In this document: positions 34,801 through 45,602 of the stretch, in pieces
Position numbering within the stretch: the stretch's first letter is position 1
How the letters are laid out: each line of letters begins with the position of its first letter
Assembly (NCBI GenBank): GCA_025618425.1
Contig: CM046837.1
Span: forward strand, 25,415,793-25,479,792
DNA: 64,000 nt
Direction: 5' to 3'
From: Heliocidaris tuberculata
Taxonomy: Eukaryota > Echinodermata > Echinoidea > Camarodonta > Echinometridae
The notes under the pieces: model-generated
Database searches by the model: none
Seen by the model: only the letters and a program-made list of their open reading frames with translations
Told to the model about the DNA's origin: nothing
Position numbers and translations under genes: made by a program

Positions 34801-37800
34801 GCACGCATCTACACGATTTGGTCTCAAACGTGGAAATATTTTTCCTCAGAGCTTACTCTCTCCCCCTTCTCTCTCTGTCTCTCTCTGCTCTGAGTCCCTC
34901 TGTAATGTAAATCACTATAATTAGGCGTTCAATGTACTAGGTGTTACATAATATAATAAAAAACTTACAGGGGCCGGGGGAGGAGATCATGGTCATTGCT
35001 GGTAGAGGTAGCTTGGCGGCCTTGGTGCACTCTTAAAATGGTTGGTCACAATTTTAACCAGCTCTTAATCAACTATGGGTCGTATGCTGTCCATTAAACT
35101 TCTGGGCATTTATTGCCCAAACTGTGTTGGTTAATGGAATTACCTAACTTTGCGCATACACTTCCCTGCTTTGCATAAGTCAAAATTACCCAACATGTGT
35201 TGATTCTCATTGACCAATAATTGCCCAGGAAATAATTTCCCAACACTCCATACCCAACCTATTTGGATGGGCAAATTAAATTGCCCAACTGTTGGGTAAT
35301 TAGCGGCTAGGCAACATGGACGTCAATCCTAGGGCGGGTGGGGAGGGGGGGGGGGCAGTTGCCCCCCTTCCAAAGGAAATATTGGAGGGGTAAACAAATC
35401 GTTTTTCTCCCCCCCCCCCTCCCTCCCCCCAATAAATCAGGAGATGTAAAAAAATCACAATGAAATGATGCAAAACTCAGGGAAATGAAAGATGAAAAAA
35501 ATAAAGTTTCGAGCAGCAAATAACATCATAATCCAGCAGCGTGGTGCCTGAACATCCTCGTATTCTGGAAGCGAGGTGTTCAGCTATCCTTCTCTAACAT
35601 GTCTGAGGGCGGGAAAGTGCTCATAATTATTGTACTTGTTATGATTATTTGGAGTATTTTGATAAACTAAATCCTATTTCAAAGGCAATACATCGTATTT
35701 CTAATTTTCCTTGCTCACCCGCTGGTTAGAATTAGAAACGAAATAGTTACGGATGGCAAACACCCTTATTCGGGCAGTGAAGCAGTAAGGTGCCCGAATA
35801 TCCCTATATATTATCATTATATTTGGTAGCGATCAGGGTTGATAACGAACATTAATTTACATAATCTTTTCTTTTTTTTCAGGCGAAATACAATTTCCAT
35901 CACAATATAAAAGGTGTTGTTGGATTTTTTTTTTTTCTTTCTTTGCTAGCTCGCTTTGCTCGCTTTCATAATTTATAAATGTAATAGTTTGGGCAGGAAA
36001 CACCGTTAATTGAGCAGTGAGATGCCAGAATATCCCCAAATTCGGAATCGATTTCAATGAACGTAATGATATACATATCATTTTTATGGCAAAATATCGT
36101 ACATCTTTTTATATAAAATGTGTATTGTTTGGTCGCTAGCTCCGCTCGCTCTCAAGATTTAGAAAAGGGAATAGTTCAGACCAATGAGATCCCGAATATC
36201 CCTATATTGCAGCAAGATTAAAGAATAATAAAAGAATAACATGTATTATAACATGGGCCGCGGAACCGGGTGCTGGGGTCTGCAGCCTTCCCACTTTTTT
36301 GAGTAGATATATAGTATCTTACTGATATAGTACATTTTTTTTTACAAGAAACCACATGTCGATGATAATAATAAAGTGTAAATTTTTTGCTCGCTTGCTT
36401 GCAATATAATTCAGGAAAGAGGCATCAGCCCCCCCCCCCCCCCCCACTTTCAGAAACATTCTGCCGCCCCTGTATAATGTTCACATCATACATTTTTGTT
36501 TCTTTGTTTTTCGATGGCGAAAAGACATTTTTACCACAGTAAAATAGTGAATATTTTTGGCTGGCTTACTCGCTCGCAAATTTAAGAAATGTTTGTACTG
36601 TTTTTGCTGTTATATTACTAATATTACTAATAATAATGATACTAATCGTTGTAATTATTATTGATTAAAACTATCATTATCGTCATGAGTGATTTGAGTG
36701 CGAATAAAAATAGTTTGGCTGTCCTGCCCCCCCCCCCCCCGCCATCCGAAAAACGGATCGACGCCCCTGCTATATAGGCAAGCTGCGTTTGAGTTAACTA
36801 GCATGATGTTAACTAGGTAAAATATGCGAAGGTTCAGTTCACTAGATCACGATCATATTGTTAAAATTGAATTACTTCTCCCCTCATACTCATATAGTAT
36901 CAAACACAAGGAGTTTTTTTATTTCAGTTATAGTGCTTACATTCTAGTTCTTTCTCGCGACCGAGATTTTCAGTTTCAGTTCGCACTCAAATCACTCATG
37001 TCGAAAATGATAGTGTTCTTTTGAATGTCAAAATGGTGTGAAGGCAAATACTTGTTCGTAGAATTGCGTAGCGTCTCCATTTGTCCAAAATCGTTTTATT
37101 CAGGGATTCTATAACCAAATTTCATGGAATGCTTTAGAAGTCTGACTTTGCAGAACATATGCATGCACTTTCCCTAGCTTTAGCTTGCCAGGGTGCAGCG
37201 TCAAATTTCTTTTACACAAAACAAACGTGTGTGGGCAACTTTAGCGATAGGGAGTGGAAATAGGAGAAAAAGTCGGTGGAGAGCGAGGCAGAGGGAATGA
37301 GGTCTGTGCTGGGGTCAACCCCCCCCCCCCCCCAAGCATTTGTCTCTTTAACCCTTTCAGGACAGGAATTATTTAAGGGCTAAATTGATCTCATTTTGTT
37401 CTTTAGATTGGCAACAATAATATTTTTCTTTCAGTGCTAATTGCTTCTAAAAAGGTGTAATGTGTTTAAAAATTATACATGGTTAAGGAATTTGTCAAAA
37501 AGTTTTTAAAATTGCCAATTTTGATGAAAAACAATGATTTTGAACCTCTCAGTGTGTTGCCAATTTAAGGATTTTGAAGTTTATTGTCATTTTTAAAATT
37601 CCTGGCATCAAACGCAGTATGGTCATGCAACAAAAATGGACATAGTGTGTGTAAAAATTTTTGCTCTTTCTACTCATGCATCTGGTATATTTTTTAGAGC
37701 TCTGAATCAAAAGTTATTGAGCCAAACCACAAAATGTGGTCAGTTGTCCTGAAAGGGTTAAGTGATTTTCCTTACTTCAAAGCGCCCAGTGATCATGAAG

Positions 37801-40800
37801 TATAGTCACCTTGAACAATGGGGGAGCTCAGGAAGATAGAGCTACCATCTACTGACAGCAGTTTCTAAAGGTTCCTTACTTCAAAGCGCCCCCTGATCAT
37901 GCAGTATTGTCACCTTGAACAATAGGGTGCTTAGGGAGATAGGGCTACCATCTATTGACAGCTGTTTAGAAAGGTTCCTTACTTCAAAGCGCCCCGTGAT
38001 CACGGAGTAAGTGACCTTGAACAATGGGGTGCTTAAGGGGATAGGGCTACCATCTATTGACAGCAGTTTCTAAAGGTTCCTGACTTCAACACTGTTCAAA
38101 AACGCCCCGTGATCATGGAGGAGGTTACCTTGAACAATGGGGAAACTTTTCGGAACGGGAAAAAACAAGAGACCGATACCACAAAAATTATGCTTAGGTA
38201 TATACATGCCATAAATAAAACCCAGGTTTATCTTAATAACTACATAAAGGCGATCACATTTCAATATTTGTCGAATTACACGCTTTCTTATATGAATGTA
38301 TGCTATTTACAATTGTTAGTTTTTGCATGATCATGAGACAAGTAATACCTCTGTTCACAGTTGCGTAGCTACGGGGAGGGAGTGGGGAGGGGGCACATAC
38401 CCCCTAATCGAATGGCGAAACAAATAAGAGAGAGAGAGAAAAAAAGGAACGGAACGGAAAGGAAGAGGGAAAGAAGACAAATGGACGCCTTCCCCCACCC
38501 TCCCCCTAACCAGCGGACTTGTTAAATTCGTATTGAATTTTCCGATAAAGCCTGGTGCCCCCCCCCCTCCCTTTGCCATGGTGCTAGTGCCCTCTTAATG
38601 GCTGGACTTTAGCTACGCCACTCACGTCTGTTCAGAAAAGTCATTTTAACCTATTTCAGAGAACTTTGTACTAGTTTTAAAATGAGTCCATTTTTTTGCG
38701 AATTGAGTGTCACCTGCGCAGAATACCCCTTTTCACGTTTGTAGGACGGCATTCCCTTTTATTTATAAGAAACAGAAAGAACTACATGTATATGGATTTA
38801 TTGAAATATGATTAATTATACAATGGAAAGTCAAATTAATTACACAAAGCAAATTTTTTTCGTAACTGCATGTGATCAGTTTGATGAAACGGAAAGGTCT
38901 ATTCGTTTTCTGAAATAATGATTGAAGGTAACTTCATAAAATTCGCAATACATAGAAGAGAAAAATGACTCTTTGATATATTTCGTCATCTTTTAGATAA
39001 CTTCTCGATATGATATGACCATGTTCCTTCATAATAATTGGAGACATCTTTCTTTACTTCATTAAAGTTTGTGATTTGAATTATAAAATACATTTCTCTT
39101 GGAGTTTACAGAACGCAAGATTTGAGTGCGAAATGCACATGAAATATGTACGTTGTGTTAACCAATAATAATGATACTAATAATGGATATTTATATAGTG
39201 CACATATTCCACCAAGTTAGGTGCTCAAGACGCTCCAATATTATCCCAACTCTAGCAAGCCTATACCGATTTGGACGCTCACAGCAGTCAATGAATTGCG
39301 CATATTTCTTCAGTTTTATAATCAAAGCAGTCATAAACAATTACTTTTGTAAATAGGAAAAAATGTATAAAAATGTAAAAATGAATTGTAAGCAAAACAA
39401 TTATTTAAAAAACCGAGATATGGCAAGCATGGCTTCTAAGGCAATTGGTTTATTCCCAGATGAAATGATATACTTTTGTCTGACTTTTCATTATTTCTTT
39501 TTTTTTTTTATTCACTGATGAACAGTCAAAAAAACAAATCCATATATGGCATGTATGGATGAGGCAAGTGCAAATTCCGAGATATATATATATATATATA
39601 TATTTATACATACATATATATCTATTTCAAACATATTACAGTAAAAAAAAAGAGCAAAACTAACCAAAACAATAATTACACTTTCCGAATTGTGTACTTC
39701 AAAGATTTGATTATGAGAACAAGTTCTAAAAGTTCCTTACTTCAAAGCGCCCCGTGATCATGAAGTATAGTCACCTTGAACAATGGGGGAGCTCAGGAAG
39801 ATAGAGCTACCATCTACTGACAGCAGTTTCTAAAGGTCCCTTACTTCAAAGCGCCCCCTGATCATGAAGTATAGTCACCTTGAACAATAGGGTGCTTAGG
39901 GAGATAGGGCTACCATCTACTGACAGCTGTTTAGAAAGGTTCCTTACTTCAAAGCGCCCCGTGATCACGGAGTAAGTGACCTTGAACAATGGGGTGCTTA
40001 AGGGGATAGGGCTACCATCTATTGACAGCAGTTTCTAAAGGTTCCTGACTTCAACACTGTTCAAAAACGCCCCGTGATCATGGAGGAGGTTACCTTGAAC
40101 AATGGGGAAACTTTTCGGAACGGGAAAAAACAAGAGACCGATACCACAAAAACTATGCTTAGGTATAGCCATAAATAAAACCCAGGTTTATCTTATATAA
40201 CTACATAAAGGCGATCACATTTCACTCCTTCTCACAACTCTGGACCCAGCCCTGTGTTTATAAAAAAACGGGTTGAAGAATGTAGGCAATGTAATGGTTA
40301 AATGACATCACGTGACAACCGCGTAGCCAGAATCTAATTCTGGGGGGGGGGGGGGGGGGCGATTGTGAGCACGCAGGGGGATGGGTCCCGCACGAATAGG
40401 CTCTGACGTTTGAGCAAATTTGAGAGAAAGATAACGGCCCGTAGAACCCTTTTTTAGGCGGAAAATTACGTTCGACGCCCTGACTGCTTTTCACTTATTT
40501 GGACCCAATACTACACTGTATGTTACAGGGGTGGGAACAAACTTTTTAAAAGGATTTTTCTCTCACTTCCCCCCGCTTTTTCGCTCTCCCTTTTTTTTTT
40601 TTTTGGGGGGGGGTGTTTTTTAGGGGGTGACTGCCCCCACTGCCCCCCCCCCCCCGGCTACCCGCCTGCGTGACCGTACATTGATCCACCTCGGCGGTTC
40701 TCATTTTTTTCTCATTCTTTCTTTTAAAGATTTCGTATATATTCTTTGTGATTGTGAACATGGTATTTGTGTGATTATATGGTTGATTTCTAGATAATTT

Positions 40801-43704
40801 TTTTATTCCCGTCTTTTCCGGACCCCCAAATTTTCACTCTGGACCCCCAAAATTTCTAAATGGTGAAATCTGGACCCCCTTGAAAAAAAAATAGTGTGGA
40901 GCCCTGTACACTGGCGTAGCCAGGATTTTTCAATAGGGTGGGGGGAGGGGGGCAAATGTGGATGATCCAACCGCTTAGCCAGGATTTCATTTAAGGGGGG
41001 GGGGGGTTGGGTTGTGAGAACGAAAGTGTGCGAAATTGGTGATGAGCACGCAAGGGGGATGGGTGCAGGGAGGGGGAGTTTTCCCCCTCCTGCGCAAAGC
41101 ACGAAAGCTCTGAAGTTTTATAGCAAATTTGAGAGAAAGATAACGGCTAGTAGCACCTTTTTTAGGCAGGAAGTTAGTTCGACGCCCGGACAGCTTTTCC
41201 GTTATTTGGACACAAAAAAGCACTGTATGTACTGTAACAGGGGTGGGTGCAGGGGGGGGGGGAACTTTCCCCCCTCCGACGCAAAGCATGAAAACTCAGA
41301 TGTTTTAACAAATTTGAGAGAAAGATGACAGCTCGTTAACAGGGAGGGGGAGTTATTTCCCCCTTCCCCTCGCGAAGCGCAAAAATTTTGATTGAAAGTA
41401 GCGCCTTTTTAGGCTTTTTTGTCTCATTTCTCCTGCTTTTTCGCTCTCGCTTTTTTTTTTTTTTTTAGGGGCTGAATGGGGGGGGGGGGGGGCAGCAGTG
41501 GCGGATCCAGGATTTCTTGAGGCACCTTTTTGGCACCTTTGGGCACTTTTTTCACTCAAAAAATCTCTGACAAGCAAAAAAAAAAAAAAAAAAAGTCCTC
41601 AGCATTTTTGGGGCCCTTTTTTGGCCCCCCTGGCCCCCCTGGCTACGCCTATGGCCCTGTATATTTAGTCATATAGGCCTAGTAAGTAATTCGCGATCAT
41701 AATCACTGCTTAGAAGCATAAACATTCTTTTCTAGTGCAATATTTTTCCAACAAATAAACCCTTTGTCCAGTGTCGAGTTTGAAACGGGAAGCATCATTG
41801 ACGTTATACAGAAATGGATGTCTTAAATTGACATCGTATTATGCAGACGAACACAATCTGAGGCGATTAGCACACTCTACTATACCAATGGAAGATCAGG
41901 GGAGCGTTTCATCAAGTGTCTTGTCAGTGATTTTTACCGACAAATTTGCTCTCAGCCAATCAGATGCAAGGATTTCAGTAGCTTATGACAGTTGTCGGTG
42001 AAAAACACTTGATGAAACGCTCCCCAGAAGGTCCACAAAAATCACATCGCGTCGATCGATATCGAGCCTAGCCTCGGCCTTATCTCACGTATCATGCATG
42101 CTACTAGGCTAACCTAAATGTATTCTCCATGCATGCGTGTACTGTAAGTAAACGAAGGAGTGGTTTCATAAACCATGATATTTACAGCAAAAATAATTAA
42201 ACAGGTGAATATTTTTCGACATAAATCTGAAATAAGAGCAGCGACAATGCCACGGTCATGGTAATACTTATAGTATACGGGCGAGGTAGGTTCGCTAGAG
42301 GCCATTGCTGTCGACGAGGCTGAGAACATGTGCTGCCCCGGCGCGGCCCCGTGAGGTAAGCTAAGGCTATCAATATTATCATGCATGCGCGCGCGCGCCG
42401 AGATAACCAGTTATCGTTAACATATATACGCGCAAAACAAAGACAGAAGTTACTTCATCAAGGAACGAACTCTTTCCTGTCCTCCTTTGCAGTGTCATTC
42501 GTTATTGAAATGAAAGTGAATTAGTGTTGGATCTATGTTCATTTTATGTAATATTGGCGTAGGGAGAAATGCGAGTTCGCAAGGCCAAGGGTGCTAGTCC
42601 AAAACGAGATTTCGCGATATATTCAGGTGTTAGTAACACCATATCACACATTCTCCCACCCGACTTCCGACTCCCACCGATTAACACTGTGTGCGCGATA
42701 TTCCCGCGTTACCCGATCTCCAATCGATTAGCGCGATACATGGTGGGAATGTGTCAACTTTATTCCGATCAATACTGTACCTGTGTGCCAAGTGTAACAG
42801 TCAGTGACCCATCAGGCTTGTGGTATTAACAGTTTCAACTAAAGACGCCAACTTTGCTTGGGAAGTGTTAAGATTGTTAAAAGTACTGAAGTTAATTTGG
42901 GCTTAGAATAAGTATTACAAATAACTAATATGACGTCAAACTGAGCGAGTCTTGCTTTGATCTAAGCTACACATTGTAGTAAAAATTCCTCTCACCTATC
43001 CCTGCTAGCCTCAGCTGCTTCATGTGGTCCTCAATCACAGCAGGGTTCCTGGAGCTGTAGGGTCCCAGTTGGGGATAGAAGTTAGCCCCGATCTCTCCAG
43101 GGGGTTGCCATCTTCCCGAGGGCCACTTCTTGGCCTCGTTCCTGTTCCAGTGAGGAAGAATCTCATGATTCCAATGGAGGTATGTCCCGTCAAATTCTGG
43201 GCTGCCGTACCAAGGATAGTAGAAAGCATGAATGTTGTAATTTGGTTGGGGCCATGCTGCAGGGTCATCCCAATCCGCAGTCTCCTGTAAGTTTGGCACT
43301 ACCACAATATTTGCTTTTGTTTTGTTAGCATGTTTCTTTTTAGCTAGTGCCTCAAGTAGTTCAATAGGCTCGCCAGATCTTGATTTAAGAGTTTTGTTCT
43401 TGCCTTGGGCGACTATCTCATGAAGCTGCATGATCTTACTCTTGTCATGCAAGTCTTTCTGCTCTAGCTGTTCCTTTTCAGCGTGACCATTCAGGTGTTC
43501 TCTCGCGTTATAGTCAGGGCTCTCATCTCTATGAAGGGCGCCCTCTTTCTTTACATGTTGTACAACATTTCTTGCAGCTTGGGCTTCCTGGTTGGAATCC
43601 ACCTTCATGAGGCTGGAAATTGCCATGTAACAGCCACCAAGGAAGGTGATGATCATCACTGTACTGAAAATCCTCCAGATCTTCCGGCTCCTGCAAAGCC
43701 CCAT
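25122..43704 (-). CDS. MANEA: MANEA endo-alpha-1,2-mannosidase (GH99), complete, with two alternative second exons
   Basis: Join(43704..42996, one of 32206..32097 or 30217..30108, 25817..25122) gives 1515 nt, 504 aa either way; vertebrate MANEA is about 460 aa. Domains: short cytosolic tail with R/K, type II signal-anchor at about residues 12-33; charged luminal stem (34-150) with sequons at N103 and N127; GH99 catalytic domain from about 158, starting HAFYYPWYGSPEFDG. SWYP at 242-245 lies in the alternative exon. SFNEWHEGTQIE carries Glu458 and Glu461, equivalent by motif to the two essential glutamates of human MANEA (404/407). Known: the enzyme cleaves Glc1-3Man from N-glycans in the cis-Golgi, a glucosidase-independent route. 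Start: first ATG after an in-frame TGA at 43716-43714, A at -3, G at +4. Could be the paralog type MANEAL; a single animal MANEA-type enzyme is most likely outside vertebrates. Confidence 0.94.
27112..27552. mobile_element. About 440-bp hairpin MITE in MANEA intron 3
   Basis: CTAGAAAAGTTCTTTCTGTT on the left and AACGGAAAGAACTTTTCTAG on the right are inverted; pairing continues through GATTTGTGATCCCATATGGT versus ACCATGTGGGATCACAAAT. A two-unit TTAGGG run near 27353 lies in the interior. Confidence 0.75.
27873..29801. mobile_element. 1.9-kb element with GTCTCGCCTGC ends and diverged internal repeats
   Basis: Left end GTCTCGCCTGCATCACGCA and right end TTACGCAGGCGAGAC are inverted over about 15 bp. 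The right subterminal region has CCGTCGCCGTCGCTGCCGG followed by a short TCTCGCTTCTTGC echo. The interior repeats a diverged block of roughly 250-550 bp, marked by GGGGTGCTGCCCCTGAGCCC at 27935, 28490 and, more diverged, 28115 and 29155. No transposase is seen. I recall similar ends in sea urchin repeats, but that is unchecked. Confidence 0.55.
30108..30217 (-). CDS. MANEA: MANEA alternative exon 2b
   Basis: 110 nt between acceptor ttcttatgtccag and donor AAG|GTGTGT, phases 1 and 0, exactly as 2a. Encodes VIVFSWYP, loop SSKADDAGNPSDDMV and ends ALKYNIK. It is identical to 2a at 22 of 36 residues by my alignment. Conserved SWYP, G, PSDDM, LD, A, KY and IK are retained and the frame is open, so it is not an evident decayed duplicate. 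It lies 1.88 kb downstream of 2a. Confidence 0.9.
30218..32096. other. Intron between MANEA exons 2a and 2b
   Basis: 1.88 kb. Holds the TTAA hairpin MITE at 30346..30936 just upstream of exon 2b, a G run at 32069-32080, a GA-rich tract at 32005-32065, a TACATG run near 31200, and a patch at 31070-31440 that looks like a decayed SINE-type repeat. Confidence 0.6.
30346..30936. mobile_element. TTAA-ended hairpin MITE, copy 2, 128 bp upstream of exon 2b
   Basis: 591 bp, ends TTAAAGGAGAATGAAACCCT and its inverse. Long arms pair through ACAAAATGAGAAAGTTATGA-type blocks and through CCATAGAAAGTAAA. Very similar in its interior to the copy at 46863 (shared ACAACTCTCCA, TTTTGTACAC and CCCCATTATCT). 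In the MANEA pre-mRNA the hairpin ends shortly before the exon 2b acceptor. Confidence 0.85.
32097..32206 (-). CDS. MANEA: MANEA alternative exon 2a
   Basis: 110 nt between acceptor tgtacatgtag and donor AAG|GTTTGT, entering in phase 1 and leaving in phase 0. Completes Gly237 and encodes 36 residues starting VISMSWYP, with loop AGLADQQGKPSDDMM and ending AHKYGIK. No stops. The polypyrimidine tract before the acceptor is interrupted (ctttctattggtgtacatgtag), which suits a regulated exon. Its AHKY helix is closer to the vertebrate sequence than that of 2b. Confidence 0.9.
32322..32912. mobile_element. TTAA-ended hairpin MITE, copy 3, 115 bp upstream of exon 2a
   Basis: 591 bp, ends TTAAAGGGAAATCCAACCTT and inverse of TTAAAGGGCAATCCAACCTT. 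Arms pair through AAGAAAGTTATGAATTTTTG and GAAAGTTTGAACGAAATCGG and their complements. A related but distinct subfamily from copy 2. Confidence 0.85.
37348..37761. mobile_element. TTAACCCTTTC-family MITE, copy 2
   Basis: Same ends, length (414 bp) and interior (GGCATCAAACGCAGTATGGT, AAAGTTATTGAGCCAAACCA) as the copy at 20255 and same orientation. Lies in MANEA intron 1, directly adjacent to the segmental duplication copy A. Confidence 0.85.
37779..38263. repeat. Segmental duplication copy A with internal 95- to 105-bp tandem units
   Basis: Four tandem units beginning CCTTACTTCAAAGCGCCC and containing CACCTTGAACAAT, then a unique tail through CCCGTGATCATGGAGGAGGT and AAACCCAGGTTTATCTTA. Copy B at 39732 repeats the same order. 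Lies in MANEA intron 1. Confidence 0.8.
39732..40224. repeat. Segmental duplication copy B
   Basis: Direct copy of 37779..38263 at about 95% identity by eye, 1.5 kb away, ending at the same GGCGATCACATTTCA. The intervening DNA (38264..39731) is not duplicated. Confidence 0.8.
40318..40668. repeat. G/C-run MITE, copy 2
   Basis: ACCGCGTAGCCAGAATCTAA at the left and GGCTACCCGCCTGCG at the right, with the interior phrases GCGATTGTGAGCACGC, GAGAGAAAGATAACGGC and long G and C runs as in 21519..21985. Lies in MANEA intron 1. Confidence 0.6.
40970..41515. repeat. G/C-run MITE, copy 3, internally reiterated
   Basis: Starts ACCGCTTAGCCAGGATTTCA and repeats GGATGGGTGCAGGGAG / GAGAAAGATAACGGC-type text two to three times before a G run and CAGTGGCGGATCCAGGATTT. 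Related to the 40318 copy; ends are approximate. Confidence 0.5.
41899..42025. mobile_element. 127-bp hairpin MITE, second copy
   Basis: GGGGAGCGTTTCATCAAGTG and its inverse, with TTGTCAGTGATTTTTACCGA; the interior CAGCCAATCAGATGCAAGG is in the opposite orientation to the copy at 20798. Confidence 0.8.
42996..43704 (-). CDS. MANEA: MANEA exon 1 (signal anchor, stem, start of catalytic domain)
   Basis: 709 nt, 236 codons plus one base; ends GGG ATA G at donor |GTGAGA, phase 1. Contains the membrane anchor (residues about 12-33), a Lys/Glu-rich stem likely to be partly helical, and the first GH99 blocks: FYYPWYGSPEFDG, LHWNHEILPHW and YSSRNPAVIEDHMKQLRLAGI. A possible acceptor (gtgcgtgcag) just upstream of the start suggests a separate 5'UTR exon to the right, not located. 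Confidence 0.94.
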
Positions 43705-44622
43705 CCTTGCTCTTCACTTTCCTCACTGCACGCACACTCTAGCTGCAAACATCAGACATGGATTAAAAGTCCAACTCAGGCCCTTACAATATGGCAGGGT
43801 CAACCATTTTGTGAAGAAACCAGATGCAAAGGCATCCACTGCAGTCCTACATGTAAAACTTGTAAGAGAATCCTGTTCGGATGCAAAATAAGAGAGAGAA
43901 AGCACATGTCAATGACAATGGAGGGAATTTTAAGCCATACAATATATATGCCATATGGGTCAAATAATAAATTGCTACAAATTTATCACTTTTGGAGACA
44001 CAGACCTAGTTTGGGGTGTAAAACTATCCCTAGAAAATTTTGCAATGAACATCTCCATTTTTTATAAAGCAAATTACCTGTTGATTATTAGGATTTGCAC
44101 ATTCATAATCATCATAGGCCCAAACCTACATCGGACTGTGTCGACCTAACTCCAGGGAGCTCCATCGCTGCCAAATGCTGGCGGATGGTCAAGGGGGGGG
44201 GGGGTAGATCTATGTCTCACTGAGGCCTGTACAGCATCTGCATCCATGAAAACAAGTAAAAAGGGTTGTCTTTTCACCACCAGATGCCGGTAAGCCGGGG
44301 ATCTCGTTTAGGGTATCAAAAACAGAGAAATTCTGAAAAAAGGGTATCAAATTCACTAATGGTGATGAGAAAAGATCCTCGAACAGGGTCGGAAACTTGA
44401 CAGTACATTTGGCAGTCAATCAGGAGCAGCGAATCTGAAAATACACCATAAAGGAATCCAAATTGAAAATGAAAACATCATTCTGTAATTTGTTCCAAAG
44501 TAAAAATTTGTCTTAACTCTTCCTTTTTGAAGGGCCAAGAAGAACCAATCTTCGACCTGGCTGTACAATACTAGATCTACAGGTGTATGCTATGCAAGAT
44601 CTAAAATAGATCGCTGCCATCG

Positions 44623-44808
44623 AACTATAGACCCATAAGTCTTACATGTATAGTGTGTTAACTTTTGGAATCAATGATTCGTGATGAGATTCTTGATCAT
44701 ATGACTATGAACAAATTATTTAGTGTCAAGCAGTATGGTTTCTTGCCTGATCGTTCAATAATGCTCCAACTGATTAACGTAGTTGATGAATGGTCCAGCA
44801 CCAGTGTA
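44623..44808 (+). pseudogene. LINE reverse-transcriptase fragment
   Basis: Frame reads NYRPISLTCIVC, stop, LLESMIRDEILDHM, then KQYGFLPDRSIMLQLINVVD. This is the RT segment between the YRPISL block and the QYGF block of a CR1/RTE-like LINE. A TAA sits inside the first motif and there is no continuation, so it is a relic. Confidence 0.8.
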
Positions 44809-45089
44809 AAAATTAAAATTTCTTTTGCGAGGGCTACTTCGAAGTCCACCTATTGTGTTCAGAGATTTTAATGCACTACGACCCATGGGCAGAAATATTT
44901 GACGGCGGCTCTTTTTTCATTTACGGTGGCTTTTTCAACTACATGCCGACTGGCCGTCGGCGGTCAGTAAGTTTGCACAGCAGAGTGATAGGCCCATTTC
45001 CAGTGTGGCCAGCGAAAAAAAAATACTATTATGCAAGGGAGCAGCGAAAATTCTGCTAAATCAAAAATTTTACTGCTAAACCAAAATTT

Positions 45090-45330
45090 TACTCATAAAT
45101 TCTCCGACAAGCAAAAAAAAAAAAAGAAAAAAAGAAGGTTATTAGCATTGGGGGGGGGGGACTTTTTACTCAAAATTTCTCTGGCGAGCAAAAAAAAAAA
45201 AAAGTTATCAGCAATGTTGGGAGGACATTTTACTCAAAAATTCTCTGACAAGCAAAAAAAAAAAAAGGTTATCACCAATTTTGGGAGGACTTTTTTTTAC
45301 TCAAAAATTCTCTGACAAGCAAAAAATTTT
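45090..45330. repeat. Diverged TCTCTGACAAGCAAAA minisatellite
   Basis: Four units of about 55-65 bp: TTCTCTGACAAGCAAAAAAA, an A-rich stretch, GTTATCAGCAATTTTGGGAG and TTTACTCAAAAA. Same consensus core as at 2234, 17027 and 41557 but with GTTATCA in place of GTCCTCAGCA. Confidence 0.75.
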
Positions 45331-45602
45331 AAAAACCCAGAATCATGCTAAAATTCTGCTAAATTTTGTCAAATTATGCCTAGCATAATGCTAGATCATG
45401 CTGAAGCGGACAAAAAGCAGAATTCTGCCAACTTTGGCAACGGTGCCCATTTCTGTCACTAATTGTGAGGGCCGACCCTAAGCTAACGAACGAAAGAGAG
45501 ACAGAATTTTCGGTCTAAGGCTAAGCAGGATTTACATGTACATTAGTCATTACCTTGTTCATTGGATAAGTGACTGGTATCATGGTACACCATGTAGTGG
45601 AT

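Larger units (their letters stand above)
32207..42995. other. MANEA intron 1
   Basis: 10.8 kb, almost entirely repeats. From right to left: a repeat fragment at 42615-42790, a hairpin MITE (41899), G/C-run MITEs (40970, 40318), a segmental duplication (39732 and 37779), a TTAACCCTTTC MITE (37348), about 240-bp diverged tandem units at 35690-36230 marked by CCCGAATATCCC, (TA)n at 39582-39602, a TTGGGCAAT-rich patch at 35090-35300, and a hairpin MITE (32322). No additional exon is needed, since exon 1 joins either exon 2 in frame. Confidence 0.6.
43705..45602. other. MANEA 5' flank and upstream repeats
   Basis: 43705-43760 is likely MANEA 5'UTR or its acceptor. Beyond it lie AT-rich sequence, a G run at 44191, the RT fragment at 44623, and a diverged minisatellite array at 45090-45330. 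No promoter element could be identified. Confidence 0.4.

Noticed and set aside
37779..38095. Regular 100-bp repeats considered as a CRISPR-like array
   Set aside because: Eukaryotic context, whole units repeat without unique spacers, and the block is duplicated; plain tandem repeat.
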